Source: a virus
Direction: 5' to 3' (one strand)
IMG/VR virus record: IMGVR_UViG_3300017788_003308
Coordinates: 1-42,499 of that record
Length of the DNA stretch: 42,499 bases
Shown here piece after piece: positions 24,648 through 33,618 of the stretch (position 1 is its first letter; each line of letters opens with the position of its first letter). A program made the position numbers and the translations under genes. Under the pieces are notes generated by a model. That model had not been told where the DNA came from and searched no databases. It saw only the letters and a program-made list of their open reading frames with translations.

Positions 24648-26132
24648 ATGATATACTCCTTGCAAGTGGAAAGACACGCTTTAAGTGGTTTATTAAAATA
24701 TCAAGAGCTTTTCCCAGATATAGATATATTTTTGACGGAAAAAGATTTTTATAATGATGTTCATTCTACGATATATAGTGTTTTTAAAAATATTAAATAT
24801 AAAGGAGAAAACGCAGATAAAATCTTGCTAGCAGAGAAGATTAAAAATTTAGGAATATCATTCAAAGACGAGATAAACATATTTGATTACATTGATAACT
24901 TAAGTTTTTCACAGATCACAGAACAAGCTACTGTTGAAGCATGCAAAGAACTAATTAAATTAAGGATCCGAAGAGAGATAATTCAAACAACGGATAAATT
25001 AAAAGATTATATTAATAAAAACCCAGATGATTCTGTAGACCAAATTATAGGTCAAATAGATCAAATCTACAACAAGAAAATCTCATCATATTCAGAAAAT
25101 GATTCTCCAATTAACATATTTGAAGAGGTGGAAGATTTAATTGAAGAAATTGGAAACGCCCCAAAAGAAGATACAGGATTAATTACTCCTTATCAAGAAT
25201 TTAACAGAATGTATGGAGGTTTAAAAAACGGAAATATTTATGCAATAGCAAGCCGTCCAGGTCAGGGAAAATCCACCTGGCTAAATGATATTTGTTTTAA
25301 AACCTCTATCAACCCAAAAAATAAAACTAAAACATTAATTCTAGATACAGAAATGCAAACAATTGATATTCAATTGAGAATGGTTGCATCGTTGACAGAT
25401 GTCCCCGTTTGGTATTTGGAAACCGGAAATTGGAGAAAAAATGAAGAGATGACAAAAAAAGTAAGAGCAGCTTGGGCGAAAGTAAAAACTTATGAATATT
25501 TTCATTACCATGTTGGAAATAAAAATATAGATCAAGTGTGCTCTATGATTAGAAGATGGTATTTATCTAAAGTCGGAAGAGGAAACCAGGCTATGATCGC
25601 TTATGATTATATTAAATTAACTGGTGAAAAAGTTGGCCAAAATTGGGCAGAGCATCAGGCGATTGGAGAAAAAATTGATAAATTAAAAAGAATCTCAGAA
25701 GAGATTAAATGTCCAATTATTACCGCCATGCAATTAAACAGAACCGGAGAGAGTTTTAACAGAAACTCTAATAATATAGTGGATGATAGTTCAGTCATAT
25801 CTCTTTCTGATAGGCTTCAATGGTTTGCTTCGTTCGTGGCAATCTTCAGAAGGAAAACTCTTGATGAAATTACCTTAGACGGCCAAGCTTTTGGCACGCA
25901 TAAATTGATACCAACTAAAACTAGATTTCAAGGCAAAGACGCAGCAGGACATCAAGATATAGTTAGAAGACTTGACTCATCAGGCAAAGAAACATGGGCT
26001 CAAAATTATTTAAATTATCAAATAACAAATTTTAATATTGAAGAGCGAGGTTCTTTGAGAGACGTAGCCGAAAGACAAAGAGAGCAATATGAACTAAATG
26101 ATTCTAATAGAAATGATGGAGAGTTATTATGA
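24648..26132 (+). CDS. dnaB: DnaB-family replicative helicase
   Basis: A 494-residue protein of normal length. The N-terminal helical domain (VERHALSGLLKYQELF) is followed by a linker, then GGLKNGNIYAIASRPGQGKST with Walker A at about 202-210, ILDTEMQTIDIQLRMVAS, the Walker B strand MIAYDYIKL and ITAMQLNR. This is the ring helicase that unwinds the fork. It overlaps thyX by 4 nt and the primase follows, so helicase and primase are probably co-expressed. Confidence 0.93.
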   Translation: MIYSLQVERHALSGLLKYQELFPDIDIFLTEKDFYNDVHSTIYSVFKNIKYKGENADKILLAEKIKNLGISFKDEINIFDYIDNLSFSQITEQATVEACKELIKLRIRREIIQTTDKLKDYINKNPDDSVDQIIGQIDQIYNKKISSYSENDSPINIFEEVEDLIEEIGNAPKEDTGLITPYQEFNRMYGGLKNGNIYAIASRPGQGKSTWLNDICFKTSINPKNKTKTLILDTEMQTIDIQLRMVASLTDVPVWYLETGNWRKNEEMTKKVRAAWAKVKTYEYFHYHVGNKNIDQVCSMIRRWYLSKVGRGNQAMIAYDYIKLTGEKVGQNWAEHQAIGEKIDKLKRISEEIKCPIITAMQLNRTGESFNRNSNNIVDDSSVISLSDRLQWFASFVAIFRRKTLDEITLDGQAFGTHKLIPTKTRFQGKDAAGHQDIVRRLDSSGKETWAQNYLNYQITNFNIEERGSLRDVAERQREQYELNDSNRNDGELL

Positions 26133-26785
26133 ACGTTGAATTAATGTCTATTACAAAACCAGAAATTAAAGACATAAAAAAAGCAGAAGATTTAGTAGCT
26201 TATTGCGCTAGAGTAAGTAATCCTTCTAATCAATTAAATTTAGATACTGCGCCTAAATTATTAAAATTTTTAATAAACCATAAACATTGGTCACCATTCG
26301 AGATGGTCGATATGTGCGTAGAGATTAAAACTAGTAGAGCTATCGCAACTCAAATCTTAAGGCATAGATCATTTTCATTTCAAGAGTTTAGCCAAAGATA
26401 TAGCAACGCTACAGAGCACGAAGATATAGAATTAAGACTACAAGGCAATAAAAATAGACAGGTTGGAGAAAATTTAATACCCATTACTCATCCAGCTTAT
26501 GAAGAGATAAATCATTTAATAGCCGAATCAATCTCTATATCTCAACATTGCTACGAGACAATGATCGACAATGGCATAGCAAAAGAAGTCGCAAGAATGG
26601 TATTGCCATTGAATACTCAAACAACACTATACATGAAAGGCACCCTGAGAAGCTGGATTCATTATATCCAATTAAGAACAGAACAAAATACTCAAAAAGA
26701 ACATCGACAAATTGCTGAAAAATGTAAAAAAATATTTGTTAAAGAATTTCCAATAATTAGCGAGGCATTAGAATGGACCAAATAA
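26129..26785 (+). CDS. thyX: flavin-dependent thymidylate synthase ThyX
   Basis: The 218-residue protein contains the ThyX motif RHRxxSxxxxSxRY as RHRSFSFQEFSQRY, residues 78-91, and a late LRSWIHYIQLRTEQNTQKEHR block. ThyX makes dTMP from dUMP using FAD, methylene-tetrahydrofolate and NADPH, and is common in aquatic phages. Its ATG is 6 nt after a GGAGA Shine-Dalgarno inside the helicase gene. The stop lies within the start of the primase gene. Confidence 0.95.
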   Translation: MNVELMSITKPEIKDIKKAEDLVAYCARVSNPSNQLNLDTAPKLLKFLINHKHWSPFEMVDMCVEIKTSRAIATQILRHRSFSFQEFSQRYSNATEHEDIELRLQGNKNRQVGENLIPITHPAYEEINHLIAESISISQHCYETMIDNGIAKEVARMVLPLNTQTTLYMKGTLRSWIHYIQLRTEQNTQKEHRQIAEKCKKIFVKEFPIISEALEWTK

Positions 26786-27693
26786 ATATTTATCAAATCT
26801 TAACAGATCTAGGCTATAAATTAAAAGATTACGGCAAAGAATATAGAGCTAAACCTTTGTATAGAGATAGCGACAACGATACAGTTTTAAAAATCTATAA
26901 GGATTCCGGCCACTGGTTTGATTTTAAAGAGAATATAAGCGGAGATTTTAGCGCATTAGTTGGCATGACTTTAAAATTAGAGAGCCCAGAAAAAGCTAAA
27001 GAGTGGCTTAAAGATAAAAATTTTAATTTTTCTAGTCATCAAGAACGAACAAAACCATTATTAAGATCAATAAAAAAATTTGATTTAGATCTCCTAAAAA
27101 ATCTAGAGACAGATGATCAAACTTATTGGAATAAAAGAGGAATTACAAATGAAACTCTTAAAGAATTTAAGGGAGGAGTAGTTAAAGCCGGAAAAATGAA
27201 AAATAGATATGTATTTCCTATATTTAATATTGACAATAATATAAATGGATTTTCTGGTAGAGACACGACTAATCTTTCTAAGATAAGGTGGAAACATATA
27301 GGAGAAAAAAACGATTTTTTATACCCGCTTTTTTTAAATGAAAAATATATTTTAGATTCTAAACAAGTATTTATTATAGAGAGCATAGGCGACATGCTTT
27401 CCCTTTGGCAGGCAGGTATAAGAAATACTATCGTTCTATTTGGTGTTAATATGAATTTAAAAATTCTAAACTATCTTCTAAAAATAGACGTAAATAAAAT
27501 ATATATATCATTAAACAATGACTTTTTAAATAAGGGAGAAGGATATGGATGCGGCAACGTGTCTTCTCGAAAAATATATAATAAATTAACAAGATACTTT
27601 GACCATAAACAACTAAAGATTAGTTTGCCGATAAAAAAAGATTTTGGAGAAATGAACGCACAGGAAATTTTACAATGGAAAAACAATCTTTAA
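26773..27693 (+). CDS. DNA primase with Toprim domain
   Basis: A 306-residue protein. Its N-terminus (YRAKPLYRDSDNDTVLKIYKDSGHWFDF) resembles the zinc-binding domain of phage primases but lacks the Cys ligands. The core has WNKRGITNETLKEF, NRYVFPIFN, GFSGRDT, the Toprim Glu in FIIESIGDMLSLW and a second acidic motif ISLNNDFLN, where the first Asp of the usual DxD is Asn. It is T4 gp61-like in size. A GAGG Shine-Dalgarno lies 7 nt before the ATG, inside thyX. Confidence 0.82.
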   Translation: MDQINIYQILTDLGYKLKDYGKEYRAKPLYRDSDNDTVLKIYKDSGHWFDFKENISGDFSALVGMTLKLESPEKAKEWLKDKNFNFSSHQERTKPLLRSIKKFDLDLLKNLETDDQTYWNKRGITNETLKEFKGGVVKAGKMKNRYVFPIFNIDNNINGFSGRDTTNLSKIRWKHIGEKNDFLYPLFLNEKYILDSKQVFIIESIGDMLSLWQAGIRNTIVLFGVNMNLKILNYLLKIDVNKIYISLNNDFLNKGEGYGCGNVSSRKIYNKLTRYFDHKQLKISLPIKKDFGEMNAQEILQWKNNL

Positions 27694-28619
27694 AAGTTTT
27701 ATCTGCTTCCAGAATTAAAACTCTCGAAACTTGCTCTTGGGTCTATTGGAATAACTATCATAGCAAGATTCCACAGACCCAAAATGATGGCGCCCTTAGA
27801 GGCACGATTTGCCATACGATCTTTGAATTACTTTTAAACCCAAGACACAAACATAATTATAAAAAAATTATAAAAAAGAATTCTATTCGGGGTAGTAAAT
27901 CTATAGTAAGACTTATTAAAAAATTAAAGACCAAAGTAGGTCTAAGTGAATCAAATTTTGAAATATTAGACGAAATGATTATGGTTGGTCTAAAACATGA
28001 CTTTTTTGGAGAAGGCGGTACAATAATCAAGCCAGAGTACCCATTCGAAATAAAGAATGATAAACCTAAATATCATATTAAGGGCTTTATTGATAAGCCT
28101 ATTAAAAAGAAAAAAGAAATGCATATAATTGATTACAAGAGCTCCAAATATAAATTTAGAGGTGATGACTTTGAAGCTAATATTCAAGCCATGATGTATA
28201 GCCTTGCGAGCTTAAAACTATGGCCTAAGCTAAAACCTATTGTTAAATTTTTATTTCTAAGATTTCCAAAACAACCAATACAAGAACTATCATTTGACGA
28301 AAATGAAATCAAGGGATTTGAGCATTATCTTGAGCATATTAACGATTATATTAATAAATTTGATGAAAAATCTGCAGAAGCTAATTTCGCCGCAGACAAT
28401 GAAAAAAATAGATGGATGTGTCAAACTGGAGGATGGAAATGTCCATATAAAGACCCTTATGAATACTATGTAAAATTAAATAAAGATAATGAGATTATAG
28501 AATCTAATTTAGATGGAAATTTTAAAAATACCGAAGGATTTAATATTGAAAAAAGGAAATATTCTGGGTGCCCAAAATTTAATGTTAAAAATAAAAAAAT
28601 AGATGATTTTTTAGATTGA
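27675..28619 (+). CDS. Cas4/RecB-like PD-(D/E)XK exonuclease with four conserved-type Cys
   Basis: A 314-residue protein. SASRIKTLETCSWVYWNNY and GTICHTIFELLL give the N-terminal RecB motifs. KGFIDKPI followed by MHIIDYKSS carries the metal-binding Asp and the DxK. Cys20 together with Cys249, Cys256 and Cys299 (WMCQTGGWKC and SGCPKF) has the one-plus-three layout that holds an iron-sulfur cluster in Cas4, AddB and Dna2. It likely trims DNA ends during recombination or replication. Confidence 0.82.
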   Translation: MEKQSLKVLSASRIKTLETCSWVYWNNYHSKIPQTQNDGALRGTICHTIFELLLNPRHKHNYKKIIKKNSIRGSKSIVRLIKKLKTKVGLSESNFEILDEMIMVGLKHDFFGEGGTIIKPEYPFEIKNDKPKYHIKGFIDKPIKKKKEMHIIDYKSSKYKFRGDDFEANIQAMMYSLASLKLWPKLKPIVKFLFLRFPKQPIQELSFDENEIKGFEHYLEHINDYINKFDEKSAEANFAADNEKNRWMCQTGGWKCPYKDPYEYYVKLNKDNEIIESNLDGNFKNTEGFNIEKRKYSGCPKFNVKNKKIDDFLD

Positions 28620-28624
28620 GAATT

Positions 28625-28858
28625 ATGATTTACAATTATCAATTAAATCTTTTATCAGAAGACGAATTTATTTTTTTAGTATTTTGCCTTTCAAAAGAAT
28701 GGGAAAAAACATCACGGACAGAATTTAATATTAAATATATTAATTTATTTAAAGAACAAGCTGTGATATATATCGTTAATAAATACAAAAATATGCTAAA
28801 AGATGAGTATTTATTATTACCAGAAAAGATTTTAGACAAAATGTTCTTGACAAAGTAG
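28625..28858 (+). CDS. small hypothetical protein
   Basis: The frame opens at a TTG (28616) that overlaps the previous stop, but the ATG at 28625 (MIYNYQLNLLSEDE) is preferred, giving 77 residues. It is helical, with FIFLVFCLSKEW and KEQAVIYIVNKYKNML. No family is recognised. It comes immediately before the polymerase promoter. Confidence 0.5.
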   Translation: MIYNYQLNLLSEDEFIFLVFCLSKEWEKTSRTEFNIKYINLFKEQAVIYIVNKYKNMLKDEYLLLPEKILDKMFLTK

Positions 28859-28875
28859 TTTAATTATTTTATACT
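28847..28875 (+). promoter_or_regulatory. sigma70-type promoter of the split DNA polymerase operon
   Basis: TTGACA at 28847-28852, a 17-bp spacer and TATACT at 28870-28875. The ATG at 28885 is 9 nt after the -10. There is no Shine-Dalgarno, so the transcript is leaderless or nearly so. The -35 overlaps the 3' end of the preceding gene. Confidence 0.75.
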
Positions 28876-28884
28876 GTTACACAG

Positions 28885-29631
28885 ATGATACCTTTATTTA
28901 AATCGCATTATTCTCTTGGCAGATCAATCCTTACGCTAGAAGACAAAGATCAATCCGATGATTATCCAGACTCGATTATCCAAATAGCAAAAGAGCATAA
29001 ATTAAAAGAAATATCTATTGTAGAAGATAATATGTCGTCTTTTTTAGAGGCATATACTAATACAAAAAATAATAATATTAAATTAAATTATGGATTAAGA
29101 ATTTCTATCACCGAATCAATAACCGAAAAGAACGAAGAATCAATACAAAAAACATCAAAAATAATACTATTTGTTAAGAACAAAAATGGCTATGAAAAAT
29201 TAACTAAACTATTTAGTATTGCTGCAAAATCTGGTTTTTATTATGGTCCTAGACTTGATTACAAGATTTTAAAAGAGAATTGGAACGAGGATTTAATTTT
29301 AGCTATACCATTTTATGATTCATTTATATTCAATAATACTTTAAAAAATATGATTTGCATACCTCAATTTGAATTTACAAAACCAATTATATTTATTGAA
29401 GAGAATGATTTACCGTTCGAGGATATTATTAAAAATAAAGTAAAAAAATATGCAGAAGAAAATTCTTTAGAAGTCTATAGAGTCAAAAGCATATACTACA
29501 ATAAAAAGAAAGACTTCAAATCTTACTTAACATTTAGATGCATTAATAATAGAAGCATATTAAACAAACCAGAACTAGAACATATGTCTAGCAATGATTT
29601 TTCTTTTGAAAGCTATATGAGGACAAGATAA
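28885..29631 (+). CDS. PHP domain of DNA polymerase III alpha, as a separate protein
   Basis: The 248-residue protein is colinear with the N-terminal PHP domain of DnaE: PLFKSHYSLGRSILTL, SIIQIAKEHKLKEISIVEDNM, LNYGLRISI, GYEKLTKLFSIA and SGFYYGPRLDYKIL are recognisable. It stops where DnaE passes from PHP into polymerase (SSNDFSFESYMRTR). The N-terminal HxH metal ligands of active PHP domains are not evident, so it is probably structural. The polymerase core is a separate gene at 30467. Confidence 0.82.
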   Translation: MIPLFKSHYSLGRSILTLEDKDQSDDYPDSIIQIAKEHKLKEISIVEDNMSSFLEAYTNTKNNNIKLNYGLRISITESITEKNEESIQKTSKIILFVKNKNGYEKLTKLFSIAAKSGFYYGPRLDYKILKENWNEDLILAIPFYDSFIFNNTLKNMICIPQFEFTKPIIFIEENDLPFEDIIKNKVKKYAEENSLEVYRVKSIYYNKKKDFKSYLTFRCINNRSILNKPELEHMSSNDFSFESYMRTR

Positions 29632-30269
29632 TGGACGAACACTTATTAAGATATGATAAGAAAAAGACTTTAGTTTTTATTGATTGCGAGACTTTTAATT
29701 TATGTTTAAATTTTTGCCATAATTTACCTTGGCAAATAGCAATGATTAAAGTAATAGGAGATAAAAAAGTTGATGAGAAAAATTTTTATCTTAAATGGCA
29801 AACAGATTTAAAAATTAGTCAAGACGCAGCAAGAATAACAAGATATGATCATAAAAAAGTTCAGAAAGAAGGTCACGATCCAAAAGAAATATTTCCTACT
29901 ATAAAAGATTGGCTTGATCATGCTGATTATATCGTAGGGCATAATGTCCTAGGGTTTGATATTTATCTTATAAAAGAATATTATAGATTCATGGGCTGGA
30001 ACTGGAAACATCTTATTCATAAATTTATAGACACAAATGCCGTCGCTAGAGGATTAAAATATAATATGCCTTACAAGCCTTTAGATAATTTAACGGAATA
30101 TCAGTACAAGATTTACCATACAAGAAAGAAAAATATAAAAAGCTCTTTAACTACTCTAGGCAAAGAAAATGGTATAGATCATGATTACGAAAAATTGCAT
30201 GACGCTATTAATGATCTTGACTTAAATTTAAAAGTATGGAATAAATTGAAGTGGCAAATAGAGGTATAA
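29631..30269 (+). CDS. DnaQ-like 3'-5' exonuclease (proofreading subunit candidate)
   Basis: A 212-residue DEDDh-type exonuclease. TLVFIDCETFN gives the Asp-Glu pair, IVGHNVLGFDIYLIKEY the ExoII Asp, and HDAINDLDLNLKVW the ExoIII His and Asp. It lies between the two halves of the polymerase, with a Shine-Dalgarno-like GAGGA 7 nt before its ATG, and most likely proofreads for that polymerase. Confidence 0.88.
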   Translation: MDEHLLRYDKKKTLVFIDCETFNLCLNFCHNLPWQIAMIKVIGDKKVDEKNFYLKWQTDLKISQDAARITRYDHKKVQKEGHDPKEIFPTIKDWLDHADYIVGHNVLGFDIYLIKEYYRFMGWNWKHLIHKFIDTNAVARGLKYNMPYKPLDNLTEYQYKIYHTRKKNIKSSLTTLGKENGIDHDYEKLHDAINDLDLNLKVWNKLKWQIEV

Positions 30270-30270
30270 T

Positions 30271-30486
30271 ATGGCTTCGCTAGATGATATATATGATATG
30301 ATTCAAAAATTAGATGATTCTAATATTGAATATCTCCTGATCACTATTCAAAAAGGAAAAAAAAATGGAAAGGCCGACGTTTTCTATTCTTTAAAAGACA
30401 GAAATTCAATGAAAATTTTAACTGAAGGATTAAAAGAATTTACAAAAGAAGTAGATAGGATAGACGATGAAGGCAAATTTGATTAA
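30271..30486 (+). CDS. small protein between exonuclease and polymerase genes
   Basis: A 71-residue acidic, helical protein (MASLDDIYDMIQKLDDSNIEYLLITI). The ATG is 1 nt after the exonuclease stop and has a good Shine-Dalgarno (GAGG, 6 nt away). The last 20 nt overlap the polymerase gene. Unrecognised; conserved position could point to a link between exonuclease and polymerase. Confidence 0.6.
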   Translation: MASLDDIYDMIQKLDDSNIEYLLITIQKGKKNGKADVFYSLKDRNSMKILTEGLKEFTKEVDRIDDEGKFD

Positions 30487-33073
30487 TTATTCAGGAGACA
30501 AATCTTTCTTTTCTAAGTTCGAAGATATAGACTTAGGGCTTCACGGCGTAAGATTGCCAGAATTTAATATTGATAGTTCAGCAAAAAGACATTTAAATCT
30601 AAGTGAAGATGTATCAAATTATGAGTTTTTAAGAGCTTTATCTTTAAATGGATTTAAAGAACTAAAAATAGATAAGAATCAACCAGAATATAAAAAATAT
30701 ACAGATCGAGCAAAGCACGAACTAGAAACTTTAAAAGAGTTAGGATTTATAGATTATATATTACTGGTTTGGGATGTTATTAATTTCTGCAAAACCAACA
30801 ATATCCCAGTTGGGCTAGGTAGAGGTTCTGCGGCCGGATCATTAATATTATATTTAATTGGAGTCACAAGGATAGACCCAGTTAAATACAACCTTTATTT
30901 TGAAAGATTTATATCTAAGATTAGAGCTAAAAAGCAAGTTATTAATAAGATAACATACCTGGATGGCAGTTTAATGTGCGACGTAGATCTTGATATATGT
31001 TATTATAATAGACACAAAGTTCTTGAATATCTTGAGAATAAATTCAAAGGTAAAACCAGTAAAATATTAACTTTAAATACTCTTAGCGGAAAACTTCTTA
31101 TAAAAGAATGCGGTAAAATTGTTGCAGAAAAATCAGAAGAAGAAATGACAACAATCTCATCATTAATCCCTAAGATATTTGGTCAAGTAAAAGACATTAC
31201 GTCTGCGTATGAAGAAATACCCAAATTCAAAGAATGGTGTGATGATAATAAAGAAGCATACGAAATAGCTTTAAAGTTAAGAGATTTAATTAAAAATAAG
31301 GGAGTCCATCCTTCTGGAGTATTGTTGTCTTATGATGACCTAGAAAAAGTTTGCCCAACAGAACTCTCTTCAGATAAAGAGGCGGTCTCCAGCTTTGATA
31401 TGAATTGGGTCTCTTTATTTAATATTAAATTAGATATCTTAGGCTTAAGAAGTGTCTCTGTTGTTGACGATGTGTGCAAAAGAATAAACATAAAAATATC
31501 AGACATTGATCTTAATGATCCATCTATATATAGAGCCCTACAAGACCTAAGAAGTCCTCATGGTTTGTTTCAAATAGAAGCAGATACAAATTTTAAAGTC
31601 TGCCAAAAGGTAAAGCCTAAAAATTTAGAAGAGTTAAGCGGAGTATTAGCTCTTGCAAGACCTGGCGCTTTACAGTTTGTTGATAAATATGCAGCACATA
31701 CAAATCTTCAACAATCAGAGAGTATACACCCATTCTTTGATGATATTCTAAAACAAACTGGCGGTGTAGCGCTTTATCAAGAGCAGCTTATGCAAATGGC
31801 AAATAAGATTGGTTTTACTTTGGATGAAGCAGAAATTTTAAGAAGGATCGTAGGCAAAAAGAAGACTGACGAAATTAAAACTTGGCAGAAAAAAATTGAA
31901 ACAAAAGTAAAAGAAAATAAATTGCCAAAAGAAGTCGGAGATATTCTATGGAAAATTTTAGAAGATTCAGCAAATTATTCTTTCAATAAATCTCATTCGC
32001 TTGCCTATGCAGCTTTAGCGGCAGTTACAATTTATCTTAAATTTAATTATCCACAAGAATTTTTCTTATCTTTATTAAAAATGAGCAGAAATGAGCCAGA
32101 TCCAATTGGCGAAATATCTAAAATTCAGAAAGAGATGCATGAGTTTAATATTGAGCTTTTGCCTCCTCATATTATTAAATCCGACATGGATTTTTCAATT
32201 CAGCAAAACGACATTAGGTTCGGCCTACTTTCAATTAAAGGTATTAGCGATAAATCAATAGAAAAATTGAATAATTTTAGAAACAAATACTCTAATAAAT
32301 TTGAAATATTTCAAGCTGCAGAAGAATCCGATCTAAACATCGGAGCATTATCAGCGTTGATTCAAGCGGGAGCATTGAGCGGGTTTAAACAATCAAGAAG
32401 TAAAATAGTTTTAGAAGCCCAACTATGGAATATTCTTACTATTAAAGAAAAAAAGTATGCGATATCTTTCTCAGAAAAATTTGATTACGATTTAATTAAA
32501 ATAATTAAATATTTAAATACTTTTACGGATGAAAAGAATAACAAGATAATAAAAGACCAAAGGCTCAAGACAATTAAAATAAAATATGAACCATATTTGC
32601 AAATATATAATCAGAATAATAAAAGCGAAAGTTTTGCAAATTGGTATTATGAAAAAAAGCTATTAGGATATACATATAATAAATCATTAAAAGAAATATT
32701 TCTAGAAAAGAGAGCAAATTTAATTCATATTTCAGAAATAAGAGATGTTCCGTTAAACCATAAAATAGCATTTGTCGGTCAAATTGATGATATATTTTCC
32801 GGCGTATCTAAAAGCGAAAAGAAAACTAGATATGTTAGGCTTAAGGTTTCAGATGAAACAGGATATATAAACGCCTTAATATTCAATGATAATATAGAAA
32901 ATAATAAATTATTAAATAATAGAAACTTTGAAGAAGGTAATATTGTAATAGTTAAAGGCCTAAAAAAAGATGATTGTATTTTTGGAGACCTAGTGGCTAT
33001 TCAAGATCAAGAAATATATATGAAATTAAATGATCTAAAGAAAATAATTGACAAAACAGCGAATAATGATTAG
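30467..33073 (+). CDS. dnaE: DNA polymerase III alpha subunit, polymerase core without PHP domain
   Basis: An 868-residue C-family polymerase lacking the N-terminal PHP domain. VGLGRGSAAGSLILYLIGVT (about 115-134) is the palm signature; CDVDLDIC (171-178) supplies catalytic D174 and D176; FNIKLDILGLR supplies the third Asp. The fingers (GVALYQEQLMQMA, LRRIVGKKK, SFNKSHSLAYAALA) and a C-terminal OB domain (IAFVGQIDDIFSG...TRYVRLKVSDETG) follow. AGGA 6 nt before the ATG serves as Shine-Dalgarno. It should work with the PHP protein at 28885 and the exonuclease. Confidence 0.93.
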   Translation: MKANLINYSGDKSFFSKFEDIDLGLHGVRLPEFNIDSSAKRHLNLSEDVSNYEFLRALSLNGFKELKIDKNQPEYKKYTDRAKHELETLKELGFIDYILLVWDVINFCKTNNIPVGLGRGSAAGSLILYLIGVTRIDPVKYNLYFERFISKIRAKKQVINKITYLDGSLMCDVDLDICYYNRHKVLEYLENKFKGKTSKILTLNTLSGKLLIKECGKIVAEKSEEEMTTISSLIPKIFGQVKDITSAYEEIPKFKEWCDDNKEAYEIALKLRDLIKNKGVHPSGVLLSYDDLEKVCPTELSSDKEAVSSFDMNWVSLFNIKLDILGLRSVSVVDDVCKRINIKISDIDLNDPSIYRALQDLRSPHGLFQIEADTNFKVCQKVKPKNLEELSGVLALARPGALQFVDKYAAHTNLQQSESIHPFFDDILKQTGGVALYQEQLMQMANKIGFTLDEAEILRRIVGKKKTDEIKTWQKKIETKVKENKLPKEVGDILWKILEDSANYSFNKSHSLAYAALAAVTIYLKFNYPQEFFLSLLKMSRNEPDPIGEISKIQKEMHEFNIELLPPHIIKSDMDFSIQQNDIRFGLLSIKGISDKSIEKLNNFRNKYSNKFEIFQAAEESDLNIGALSALIQAGALSGFKQSRSKIVLEAQLWNILTIKEKKYAISFSEKFDYDLIKIIKYLNTFTDEKNNKIIKDQRLKTIKIKYEPYLQIYNQNNKSESFANWYYEKKLLGYTYNKSLKEIFLEKRANLIHISEIRDVPLNHKIAFVGQIDDIFSGVSKSEKKTRYVRLKVSDETGYINALIFNDNIENNKLLNNRNFEEGNIVIVKGLKKDDCIFGDLVAIQDQEIYMKLNDLKKIIDKTANND

Positions 33074-33076
33074 TAT
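33048..33076 (+). promoter_or_regulatory. sigma70-type promoter of the 33085 gene
   Basis: TTGACA at 33048-33053, a 17-bp spacer and TAGTAT at 33071-33076, 8 nt before the ATG at 33085. No Shine-Dalgarno is present. The -35 lies inside the end of the polymerase gene. Confidence 0.65.
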
Positions 33077-33084
33077 TATCATAT

Positions 33085-33618
33085 ATGATATCATTTTATA
33101 AACCTAATAGTAAAAATAGCGGTACAGCTTGTAGTTTTAGCGTAAATACTAAGGATGAATCTATCTGGTGTTCGCTTATAAAACAAAGTTCTTGGAATGA
33201 AAAAACTAAGACAGGTTCATTTATAGACAACAAAGATAATCCGCAAAAAAGCGCCAAGGTTAAATTTTCTTTGGTAGAAGTGGCCGGTCTTCTAGAATCT
33301 TTAGAAAAAAATGTAGAGTTTTCAGCTTATCATTCTTCAGATAAACAAATTACTAAAATTAAACTCTTACCTTATGTAAAAGAAGAAAAGCAAGTAGGCT
33401 TCTCTTTCTCTGTAAATAAAGAGAATAAAGAGAACTCTGAAAATAAGCAGTCCTTTTTGATAGGGTTTTATTTTAATGAAGCAAGGCTTCTTAAGGAATT
33501 TTTATTATATACTTTGCAAGCTACCTTTGACTCTCAAAGAGTCGAGCTAATAAAAAAAATAAAAAATAATGTTAAAGAAAAATCTTCTTCTGATCAAGCA
33601 GAAGGCGAAATTTGGTGA
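33085..33618 (+). CDS. putative ssDNA-binding protein (PC4/whirly-like)
   Basis: A 177-residue protein with two similar beta-beta-beta-helix blocks: ACSFSVNTKDESIWCSLIKQ with KVKFSLVEVAGLLESL, then GFSFSVNKEN with SFLIGFYFNEARLLKEFLLYTL. The layout suggests a PC4/whirly-type nucleic-acid-binding fold, and its place after the polymerase with its own strong promoter suits a replication ssDNA-binding protein. The C-terminus (SSSDQAEGEIW) is acidic and ends in an aromatic residue, as in SSBs. Inference, moderate at best. Confidence 0.5.
   Translation: MISFYKPNSKNSGTACSFSVNTKDESIWCSLIKQSSWNEKTKTGSFIDNKDNPQKSAKVKFSLVEVAGLLESLEKNVEFSAYHSSDKQITKIKLLPYVKEEKQVGFSFSVNKENKENSENKQSFLIGFYFNEARLLKEFLLYTLQATFDSQRVELIKKIKNNVKEKSSSDQAEGEIW

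Noticed and set aside
26773-27693. Primase considered inactive because its Toprim DxD reads NND
   Set aside because: The alignment of this motif is uncertain without a search, and the other Toprim and primase motifs are intact.
28885-33073. Split intein joining the two DnaE parts, as in cyanobacteria
   Set aside because: The PHP protein ends in SYMRTR without an intein N-part beginning with Cys, and the polymerase protein begins with plain DnaE sequence. No intein motifs are present.
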